A stretch of DNA of 25,944 nt from JBEKTY01 sp049515555 (lineage in GTDB: Bacteria > Planctomycetota > Planctomycetia > Pirellulales > Thermoguttaceae), in assembly GCA_049515555.1 (NCBI GenBank), contig JBEKTY010000115.1, positions 1 to 25,944 on the forward strand. Reading direction: 5' to 3'. Below are positions 15,701 to 22,286 of the stretch, in pieces. Position numbers and translations under genes: made by a program. Each line of letters starts with the position of its first letter. Position 1 is the first letter of the stretch. The notes beneath the pieces are model-generated. The model saw nothing but the letters and a program-made list of their open reading frames with translations, was not told the DNA's origin and searched no databases.

Positions 15701-17518
15701 CTGGAAGGCCTGGGCGCGCGGGTGGAACCCGTGGCGCCAGCGACGGTCCAGGATCTCGCCGCCTATAAGGTGGCCGCCGTGGTCCTGGGGAAAGGCTTTC
15801 CCGGCACCGCCCAGACCAAGGTCTTGCAAGAGTGGGTTCGCCAAGGCGGCCGGCTGCTGGTGCTCGGGCTGGCGGCGGAGACCGCCACAGAAGGCTCGGC
15901 GCTCTGCCAGGCGGAAACTCGGCTAGGGATGCCGAAACCCATGTCGAACAACCTGGTGGTCAAACGCACGAGCGACGAGCTAACGTTGGGGCTGAGCAAC
16001 GCCGATCTCTATTGGCCAAAGCCGATTGTTGCGCGGCCGCCGTTCGCCCGGCTGCAAGGGGCGGCGGTCATCGACCTTACCCAGGACCCGCTGCTCGAAA
16101 AGGTGGTGCTCGGCCGGGGTGTCATGCTGGTCTGCCAACTCCCGTTGGCCGCCGAAAGGGAACTGGACGTGTCGCGGCGGACGGCAAGCATCCTCCTGAC
16201 CAACCTGGGCGTGGCATTGGCCTCCCATGCCGGGACCGCCGTCGGCGCGAAGGAGACCTTCTTCCCCATCGACATCCGCAAAGCCTGTAACAGGGGCTTC
16301 AAGGACGACGTGGCGGGAGACGGCAAAGGCGGCTGGACCGACCAGGGGAACAACGATATGCGCTACTTCCCCGTGGGAACCCAGGTGTTGGGCGGCGTGC
16401 GTTTCGACGTGATCGATCCGGCCCGCAACGACGGCAAGTCGTGCATCGCGCTCAAGGGCAAGCCCTCTCCCTATTTTCCAGCGCAGAGCATCGACATCCC
16501 CCTGGGTGGCGCGCGGCTGGACAAGCTCTACTTTCTGCACGCCGTGCGGGGTGCCGCCGGCGGCCGGCAGGCTGCCTACGTGGTCCATTACGCCGACGGC
16601 GCGTATGTGGAAATCCCCGTGCGGCTGGGTATGGAAGTCCGTGGCTGGTGGGCAGCGCCGATGGATCTTCCCAACGCCCAGATGGCCTGGTCCGGCAAGA
16701 ACGACGTCTGCCCCAACGTGGTCTCAGTGTACATGACGGCCTGGAAGAACGTGCATCCCAACGCCGGTATCGAGAGCCTCAAGATGGTCACCAGCGGCGA
16801 GGACGGCGTGCCGATCCTGATTGCCGTCACCGGCGCCAAGGTGAGCATGGTCCCCGTGTCGACGGCCGGCACTGCCATCCATATCGATGCCGGCGAGCTG
16901 CGGCCCAACCCGCACGGCACCTGGAGCTACCACGACGGCTACGCGCCGTGCCAGGATCTCCAGGACGAGGAGGGCGCCGAGTTCCCCGGCGGCCCGATCT
17001 ACGCCAACTTGTGGCGCAGACTGTTCGCCGTGGAGAATCTGTACCTCACTTGGGCGTCCCGCGGCCATCTCTCCTTCTTGTGGATGATCGATGGCAACCG
17101 GCCCGGCCGCTCGGGCTGGCTTACTATGAAGTATCAACTGCCGCCGGACAAAGTGATTGCCGGCGGGGAAATCGGCTGCAAATTCAACTACTGGTACCAC
17201 GGCTGCGAGGGACCTGCCGCTGCCGTCCAGGTCAGCCCGGACAACAAGAGCTGGATCGATGTCTTCCGCTTCACGGGCCACCAGGAAGGCCACTGGACGC
17301 AGGAGAATCCCCGCACTGGCCCGGCGGAGCACGGCCAATCCTGCCGCTTGAAGAACCTTCTCCCGCCACAGGCCAAGGGATGGCAAACGCTCTACGTGCG
17401 CTGCATCGTGAGTGTGCCGCCAAACTGCAACTCAGGCTGCATCCAGATGCTCCGCGAAGAATGGGGCGAAAAGGACGAACACTACAGCATGGACCTCACG
17501 CTCAAGAAACGAGATTGA
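12767..17518 (+). CDS. Giant multidomain GH2-family protein (beta-galactosidase/glucuronidase-like)
   Basis: ATG 12767 follows GGAAG by six bases and starts a signal peptide (MAKRMLLATAVLWIAIGTTL). The protein is 1583 aa, far longer than a simple GH2 enzyme (about 600-1000). In order: a sugar-binding jelly roll (about 28-185; VYVNGQYLGEHYDMESPFSF), an immunoglobulin-like domain (about 185-300), and a TIM barrel (about 305-610). The acid/base is Glu430 in NHPSIILWSRTNEG and the nucleophile Glu526 in VAITEAYNIYNAG, so both catalytic residues are present. Then come two alpha/beta segments like the glutamine-amidotransferase-fold domains of some galactosidases (about 770-960 and 965-1060). A planctomycete-type beta-domain opens with FFPIDIRKACNRGFKDD, and a final beta-sandwich follows (about 1390-1583). 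It is third in the operon. GH2 chemistry is well supported; the sugar is not. Confidence 0.85.
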   Translation: MAKRMLLATAVLWIAIGTTLGLEIASPTRQAVLLDGQWQLAPLEKAEAVLPLPAQGWKPQQVPAWAPIPDSPDPNKVKYRACWVMRRFDAPADWQGRHVRLEFEAVSRYSKVYVNGQYLGEHYDMESPFSFDVSKALRYGRPNELAVWMTAEQTVKDCSSNCDYDFNRTGVWQSVWLRVYPQVRIDDVFVMTSVRKKEIAARVTLANATAASRRVTPVCEVRDWSPSDGDKPPQSPLVVRLAGEEVELAAGETKVVDLKAKWEHPKLWSPDNPHLYVMTTTASAGDTQDVRHDRFGFREFWIEGTSFVLNGVKVFLPEIWGDLYEQPVGDLSNEKTWGPLCDCKPGFLAAKASGFRVVRLWWAGEGQRLARALDDADETGMMILCQSIALGGGPFDEKPEFWRHLETMVRTGTRRDRNHPSIILWSRTNEGVQGTNNWQHMTQMLRKMELVSREEDPTRYVYESGSGALEGRGEIISLHYPHEAYSDGGFTEFPKAAYWLEDAKEVRSLYLQYGEKTGDKPVAITEAYNIYNAGGPESVYFWIGEEAYGSFLHGGHAGDGFGKFREAVEDVTAESFLGLRASGAAIVAMTGCFHLSTAAVDTRMAKALAPVLAHPRERDGRFFEDDKVRRTFDVHNDLLAGPCEVVFRWSGSNRDSAYHLDGNVTTRAAQIMIPQHGEVKMTLAGGERRKVAVDFVARSIAWGRNFLDCHASPLPYGIHAQVLVNGQTRFAEKYDFSVYKREFPAVSLGTPVTLVDPAGRQSPSSQALDKLQVAHACVKDLSGLKYPETGILVVGQNALAKLEKTDLQTKLTEFTAAGGWVVCLEQEQFPTGCFPVNLRPDTTERSRKATMVQHIDAGHPMLEGLSSEDFRYWRGDHYVTRMNLLKPTEGNFRPVLAYGNTTTPSADRTPLVEVFHGRGGYVVSQMLLVEKFETEPVASRLLANILNYARRRQLQDADCLSGPVALLAPASEAGKRGWLEGLGARVEPVAPATVQDLAAYKVAAVVLGKGFPGTAQTKVLQEWVRQGGRLLVLGLAAETATEGSALCQAETRLGMPKPMSNNLVVKRTSDELTLGLSNADLYWPKPIVARPPFARLQGAAVIDLTQDPLLEKVVLGRGVMLVCQLPLAAERELDVSRRTASILLTNLGVALASHAGTAVGAKETFFPIDIRKACNRGFKDDVAGDGKGGWTDQGNNDMRYFPVGTQVLGGVRFDVIDPARNDGKSCIALKGKPSPYFPAQSIDIPLGGARLDKLYFLHAVRGAAGGRQAAYVVHYADGAYVEIPVRLGMEVRGWWAAPMDLPNAQMAWSGKNDVCPNVVSVYMTAWKNVHPNAGIESLKMVTSGEDGVPILIAVTGAKVSMVPVSTAGTAIHIDAGELRPNPHGTWSYHDGYAPCQDLQDEEGAEFPGGPIYANLWRRLFAVENLYLTWASRGHLSFLWMIDGNRPGRSGWLTMKYQLPPDKVIAGGEIGCKFNYWYHGCEGPAAAVQVSPDNKSWIDVFRFTGHQEGHWTQENPRTGPAEHGQSCRLKNLLPPQAKGWQTLYVRCIVSVPPNCNSGCIQMLREEWGEKDEHYSMDLTLKKRD

Positions 17519-17534
17519 ATTCGAGGAGAACAAC

Positions 17535-17795
17535 ATGTCACCGACTCGCTTCCTATCCGCGCTGCCACAATGGCTGGTGCAGTCCGTGGTGTTTTGCGGG
17601 CTTATCGCCAGTGGACTGGAGGCCGCGGCAAATGAACACCGCCCCTGGCCGAAACTGGAAGAGGTGTGGTGGTCCAACGAGATTCGATTGCCCTTCTGGG
17701 TGGTTTTGTGTCTGGCTGACCCCACCTACATGGGTTATATAGCTCGGTGGACTACCACCGGGTTTATAGCCATTTCTGCCGCATGGGGAGGTTGA
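17535..17795 (+). pseudogene. Short signal-peptide ORF, probable 5' stump of a truncated operon gene
   Basis: Sixteen bases after the GH2 stop, GAGGAG precedes ATG 17535. The frame encodes 86 aa with a plausible export signal (PQWLVQSVVFCGLIASGLEA) and then HRPWPKLEEVWWSNEIRL. The strong ribosome site, tight spacing and signal peptide say this was the fourth gene of the operon. The frame runs 32 bases into the convergent oxidoreductase gene and its last third has no recognisable domain, so the original gene was probably cut near 17690-17740. A genuine small exported protein is the alternative. I recognise no family. Confidence 0.5.
17745..17760. terminator. Perfect hairpin between convergent transcripts
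   Basis: CGGTGG-ACTA-CCACCG is an exact 6-bp stem with a four-base loop, four bases beyond the stop of the minus-strand oxidoreductase gene and at the end of the plus-strand operon. Short A/T-rich flanks (GGTTTATAG on one side, TTATATAGCT on the other) could let it act in both directions, but neither has a real U-tract. Confidence 0.35.
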
Positions 17796-19203
17796 CGACG
17801 GCGTCGGCCTCGGGCGCGCCCTTGACCTTCAGCGCTTCGCTGTCCCACTCGATCGTGGAGAAGGCGTTCACGCCCGGCTTGAAACGCAAGACGAGCATGC
17901 CCACCATGGCGATCTCGACGACGTTGGCGGCGGTCTCGAAGCCCTGGAATGTCTTGGGGCCGCCCTTACAGGCCGTGAACCACTCGCCCATGTTCGACTG
18001 GCCGGGCGCCCGCGGCAGCGTGACGGGGACCGGCTTGCAGGCCTCGTGGTCGTGTACGCCGCGGCCCTTGGCCTCGTCCTTGAGCTTGACGATGCCGCCG
18101 TTGCCCCAGGCATCGGACCAGAGAATGCCCTTCTCGCCGGAAAACAGCACGCCATTGCTCGGCAACTGGCCGTAGGTCGTGCGCACTTCTTTCACCAGTT
18201 CGGCAGGCACGCCGGGGTCGCGGACGATGAACCGCTGGCCCTCGTACTTGCCGCCGTCGGCCCACCAGACTGTGACCGAGGGCAGGTTCTCGCGGGCGGC
18301 GAACTCCCAGCGGAACTTCGTCGCCGAGGGATAGCTGTCCCTGAGCCGCTCGGGGATTTTAACCGAGGCGCTAATCGGCGCGCCCAGCTTCAACGCCCGC
18401 CACGGCAGGTTCAGCGTGTGCATGCCCATGTCGCCCATGTGCCCGTCGCCGAACTCCAACCACTCGCCCCAATTCAGGCAGAAGCCGAGATAGTGCCTCA
18501 TGAACGGCAAGACCTTCGACGGACCGCACCAGAAGTCCCAGTTCAACTCCGGGGGGATTGGATCGGTCTGAGTGCCGATCCGGCGGCCGCCCGCGGCCCC
18601 GCGGTCAACCCAGCAGAAGACCTCGCGGACCGGGCCCAGCACGCCTGCTTGGATGACTTCTACGCTGCGGCGGAAGGTCTCGCTGGCGCCGTGCTGGGTG
18701 CCGGCCTGGGTGGCCAGATTGGGAAATTGCTTGGGCAACTCGCGGTTCTCGCGGGCCTGGGCGCAGCTATGGGCCAGCGGCTTCTCGCAGTAGACGTGCT
18801 TGCCGGCCTGCATCGCCCGCTTGCACATCGGCACGTGCCAGCGTTGGCCTGGAGCGATCAGCACCGCATCGACCGACTTGTCCTCCTCCAACAGCTTGCG
18901 GTAGTCGTCGTAGATCTTGGCCTTGTCGGCCACACCGCGATTGCTGAGGAACTTCTTGGCCTGGGCGATCTGGCGCTGATCGACATCGCAAAGGGCTACG
19001 ATGTTCTCGCTTGTCAAGGTGTGTTCCACATGATCGCAGGCCCGCCCGCCGCAACCGATAATGCCGAGGTTGAGTTTGTTGCTGGGGACGTCCGCGCCGA
19101 ACACGCTGGATGGCACGATTTGGGGCAGCGCGATGGCGCCAACGCTGGCCGCAGTGGCCTGCCACAACAGCGTACGCCGATGGATCTGGGACGGGGGTTG
19201 CAT
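17764..19203 (-). CDS. Tat-exported Gfo/Idh/MocA-family oxidoreductase
   Basis: The start is ATG 19203: GGAG lies nine bases upstream and a twin-arginine signal follows at once (QIHRRTLLWQATAASVGAIA); the longer frame from 19230 lacks a ribosome site. The protein is 479 aa, normal for the planctomycete members of the family. The Rossmann fold shows LNLGIIGCGGRA (G-x-G-x-x-G), and VYCEKPLAHS holds the catalytic Lys of the family EKP motif. The C-terminal alpha/beta domain includes LNWDFWCGP and FGDGHMGDMGMHTLNLPW, common in the secreted group. Family members oxidise or reduce sugars with tightly bound NAD(P), in some cases to open glycosidic bonds by an oxidation-elimination route; that would suit this locus, but the substrate is unknown. 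It has its own promoter at 19389-19417 and converges on the GH2 operon. Confidence 0.88.
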   Translation of the reverse strand: MQPPSQIHRRTLLWQATAASVGAIALPQIVPSSVFGADVPSNKLNLGIIGCGGRACDHVEHTLTSENIVALCDVDQRQIAQAKKFLSNRGVADKAKIYDDYRKLLEEDKSVDAVLIAPGQRWHVPMCKRAMQAGKHVYCEKPLAHSCAQARENRELPKQFPNLATQAGTQHGASETFRRSVEVIQAGVLGPVREVFCWVDRGAAGGRRIGTQTDPIPPELNWDFWCGPSKVLPFMRHYLGFCLNWGEWLEFGDGHMGDMGMHTLNLPWRALKLGAPISASVKIPERLRDSYPSATKFRWEFAARENLPSVTVWWADGGKYEGQRFIVRDPGVPAELVKEVRTTYGQLPSNGVLFSGEKGILWSDAWGNGGIVKLKDEAKGRGVHDHEACKPVPVTLPRAPGQSNMGEWFTACKGGPKTFQGFETAANVVEIAMVGMLVLRFKPGVNAFSTIEWDSEALKVKGAPEADAVVNLPMRQKWL

Positions 19204-19388
19204 GAGGATAGGCTCCTGGGGGAGGAACAAACGGCTGAGGATCGGCAGGGAGACGAATCTCGCAACGGTCTATCGCCCGTTGACCGATTACGACCGTCAT
19301 ATACTTGACACGAGCGATTTCTGCGGTCTTTCGCCGCTTCGTCAAATACCGCGCGGCCGGCAGAACCAGCGCCAGCAAGATACGGGCG

Positions 19389-19417
19389 AGTATAACTCAA
19401 GCCGAGGCGGCTGCCAA
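19389..19417 (-). promoter_or_regulatory. Sigma70-type promoter of the oxidoreductase gene
   Basis: On the minus strand TTGGCA (19417-19412) and TATACT (19394-19389) are separated by exactly 17 bases, with five of six consensus matches in each box. It is the best promoter in the window. The predicted leader is about 180 bases, like that of the DUF6067 operon, whose promoter has the same TATACT -10. Confidence 0.6.
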
Positions 19418-19506
19418 ACACTTGGTGCGGCACGGGCGAGTGAACTCCGGCTGAAGGCTTCTGCCGTACTTGGATCGGCTGAAGCCGGAACTACAAGCGT
19501 TCGCAG

Positions 19507-19527
19507 CCCCGCGGCGCGACAGCGGGG
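19507..19527 (-). terminator. GC hairpin after the double CBM9-like gene
   Basis: CCCCGC (19507-19512) pairs with GCGGGG (19522-19527) across nine bases, about 40-60 bases past the minus-strand stop at 19566. No U-tract follows, so it may be a weak terminator or only an RNA-end stabiliser. Confidence 0.3.
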
Positions 19528-19565
19528 ATTACGACGATCCATCGATCGGCGCCAAAGACCAAGCG

Positions 19566-21502
19566 TCAGTGAAGTTGGAATATCCCCCAGTTCTCGGTTG
19601 GCTTGACCTCGGTGGGAACGTCCTGGGTCATGCCGCTGAGGCCGCTGTTCCAGTAGTTGCGGGACACCGTCTTGACGCCCGCGGGATCGGAACGCAAGAC
19701 GCCAAGTTCGGCCGGGATTTTGCCTCCTTGCGCCGGCTTGATTCCTAGCGTGGTCCAGGGCAAGGCCACTTCCACCGTGTACCAGTCGTCGCCGCGCTGG
19801 ACTTGCGGCACGATCGGTAGGCGTTCCACGATCGGCACGAACACGTTGCCAGCCGGCGAACGAAACCACACGCCCTCTTCCGGCTTGGCGTCCTTGGCGA
19901 CGTAGCGGTAGCGAACCACTACGGGTTTGCTCGCGAACATCGTAACCAGATAGCGGCACTTGCCCAGAGCGGGCGAGTCGATCTGCAAGTCGCAGGCGTC
20001 GCCCGTCTTGAAGAGCATCGTCAGGTCGGTGCCACGATTGACGAACGGCGAATCGTCATGCGCAACATACCACTTGAGTTTGAGAGATTGCTGATCCGCG
20101 GACACCCAGGTAAAGGCGTCGGCGTAAGTCGCGGGCGAAGAGGCCCCGCCGGAGGCAAAATTGACCGCCAGCGGCTTTCCAGTTGGAGCGGGCTTTTCCG
20201 CCGAAACATCGGGCGGGAGAACAAATCCCGCGGGCCGAAACACGATGGTCCGCCAAAGATCCGGACGCATCTCCAAGGCCGTGGCGAAATCATAGGCGGT
20301 AGAACTCAGGCCGCCCGCCCAGTACCTGCGAGAAATCCCCGCGCCGCCCGGTCTCCGCAGCGAGATTCCCACCTTGACGTGAATCTTCATCCCGGGCTTG
20401 TATTTCAGGTTTAGGATCTTCCAAGGGATGGTCACATTGAAGTTGACGTAGGTGTTGTAATAAATCGGCTCGCCCCGGGTGATGCCGTCGTTGGGCAAGT
20501 CCAACCGGTCGGCCACCCAGGCCATCTCGCCTTGCCGACCGGCTGCAAGCGTTCTCGCGCCTGCCGGCGCCGCATCGGCGGGCTTCCAGAAATAACGGAC
20601 GATTTCCAGTTTCCCTTTGCGCTCGGCAAACACGATCCGCTGATCGCCCGGCGCAGGTCCCGCGCGATGCGGGTCAGCCGCGAGATTGTCACCGATGAGC
20701 AGGTCGACGCATTCGTCGCGGAACGCTTCCTCCCAACGGGACGCCTGATTGACGAACACCTGGGAGAGAGGCGCGCCCGGTCGGTAGCATTCATCGAGGT
20801 GGGCCGCCACACCGAGCCCCGACTCGTTGTGCCAGAGGGCGATTTCTCCTCCCTCCGGGATGACGATCGGATTGGAACCCTCAAACAGTCCGTTGTTGAA
20901 ACCAGGCCGCGCGAGGACATCGCGGGGCGATTCCGCGCCTTGGGCGGCGCGTTTTTTCAACTCCTCGTCGCTGCGCTGCCGCCGCGCAGCAGCCACACCC
21001 GCCTCGCCGAGGTCGACGAAGCCGCCTCCGAGCCGTTGCACGTCGTCCAGACCGGTAAGCTCCACTACGACACGACGGCCCAGCCCGAGCAAATAGTAGT
21101 GGCCCTTTTCGAACCCGCCGTCGGAGGCCTCGGCGCGGGTAATCGACCCGTAGAAACATTCATCCTGTAGCGAGCAGTCCTCCAGCAACATGCCTGGTTT
21201 GGCTTCCGGGAGGTCTTCCCACTTCGGCACGTTCGGCACGACGGCAGGTTTGAAGATCGTCCCGATGAACAGCCCGTCCTTGAGGGTGAAGTTGATGTCC
21301 TTGGGCCACTTTCCCGCCAGGGCAAGGTCGTGCGGCACATCGGTCATATTGGGATCGAAACCTGCCGCCTGGGCCAGATTCTTCCAGTCCGGCGTCTTCT
21401 TGGCCGCCTCCAGAATCGGCCGGGGAAACGATGCACCTGGGCGTTGGCCGCCGTGGCCCACAGCACGATCAGCAATCCGGAAACGATTCGCATAACTCGC
21501 AC
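19566..21502 (-). CDS. Secreted protein with two CBM9-like domains; signal peptide and body in different frames
   Basis: The body (frame ending at 19566) has no signal peptide or ribosome site of its own; its first possible start, GTG 21461, is unsupported. In another frame AGGAG precedes a GTG at 21502 (or ATG 21493), which opens an ideal signal peptide, MRIVSGLLIVLWATAANAQ. The two fit together if one base is missing, or the ribosome slips by -1, in TTTCCCC at 21422-21428, giving VHRFPRPILEAAKK and a protein of about 645 aa. The body holds two CBM9-like copies, each ending in a matching motif: ISRRYWAGGLSSTAYD and VSRNYWNSGLSGMTQD, preceded by IPWKILNLK and LPWTTLGIK. It lacks recognisable catalytic motifs, so binding of sugar outside the cell is the likely role. 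It follows an (alpha/alpha)6-like remnant by 39 bases. If the frameshift is real and not suppressed, this is a pseudogene. Confidence 0.7.
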
Positions 21503-21541
21503 GACCTTTTTCTCCTGCGTTCTCATGGGTGTTGGTTGGTT

Positions 21542-22043
21542 CTACGGTCTCAGCGGGCGGTAAAAGCGGTCGCGGAGCGGCTTCTCTCTGAGCATGACGG
21601 CCTGGAGGAAACGGAAACAGTCGGCAAGGTAGCCTTCGTAGCCGCAGGCCCGGCCGTCCCAGGTGTTCCAGTCGATCCCGCCCCCTACCCGGCTCTGAAA
21701 GCCCGTCTTGGCTAGGTGGCCGAGCATGGCCTGCAACATGGCATCGGCCTTGTCGTCCTCGCCGACGACATAATGGGCGGCGATGAACTGGAGTGTTTGT
21801 GCCGCGGTAATGCCCCTGTTCATGTACTGGCCGAACGTGTCGGTCCCGTCCTCTCTCTTCGGACCGCCTAACGCGCCGGGTGCCAGGTAGTCGGCCCGCA
21901 GCACGGGGAATCGCCGAGCCGGTTTGATGCCCGTGGCAGTGAGGATCTTCAGGAAGCTCAGATCCGAATTAGGGCGGAATCCCGGCAGCAAGGCCCTTCG
22001 CACGGCGCTGCATGCGGGCGGCCATATTGGACCCCGATCTTAT
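21542..22043 (-). pseudogene. 3' remnant of an (alpha/alpha)6-barrel glycosidase-like gene
   Basis: The frame is open from 22043 (stop codons lie immediately upstream, TGA-TAA-TAA) down to 21542 and gives about 166 residues with no ribosome site. RGPIWPPACSAVRRALL near the start and the closing GGGIDWNTWDG then GYEGYLADCFRFLQAV have the texture of the last helices of six-hairpin glycosidases (GH63/GH78/GH15-like), which are usually 500-900 aa. The N-terminal two thirds and the catalytic acid are gone. The stop lies 39 bases before the start of the double CBM9-like gene, so the two were probably one operon. The family is uncertain; truncation is clear if the upstream stops are correct. Confidence 0.55.
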
Positions 22044-22286
22044 TATCAAGAATTAGGTCTGCTGCAACATGGGGCAATGTGAAGGTCCGGCACCGGAAAG
22101 AACGCGGTCAGAAGCGTGTCCGTGGCAGAAAGGATTCCGAGAAAATGAATAACGGTAACGGTGGTATTTCAACACATCCGAGAAAAGGGATGACTTTACG
22201 GGATCGCAGGACGACGCCGAACGACCAAGCTCGCTACTAATTTCCCAATCGGTCCTACGGCGTCTCGAATCATGCGTCGTAGACAA
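22044..22286. other. Intergenic stretch between the TPR-CHAT gene and the glycosidase remnant
   Basis: This 243-base gap is visibly less GC-rich than its surroundings in places (for example 22131-22200). A 77-codon minus-strand frame covers it, but it starts beside the CHAT stop without a ribosome site and shows no domain. The AACGGTAACGGTGG direct repeat near 22147 is the only structure I see. It marks the border between the polysaccharide genes and the CHAT unit. Confidence 0.4.

Larger units (their letters stand above)
19204..19565. other. 362-base intergenic region upstream of the oxidoreductase
   Basis: No gene fits here on either strand. It contains a terminator-like GC stem downstream of the CBM9-like gene (19507-19527), two CGGCTGAAG direct repeats (about 19449 and 19481) that can pair into alternative stems, the oxidoreductase promoter (19389-19417), and a leader of about 180 bases before ATG 19203 that includes two CGGTC repeats spaced about ten bases apart. 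Confidence 0.5.

Noticed and set aside
21461..21461. GTG at 21461 as the genuine start of the double CBM9-like gene
   Set aside because: It has no ribosome site and gives no signal peptide, whereas an ideal one lies just upstream in the adjacent frame.
22053..22286. A 77-codon minus-strand frame after the CHAT gene
   Set aside because: It lacks a ribosome site and any domain and covers lower-GC intergenic sequence; nothing supports translation.
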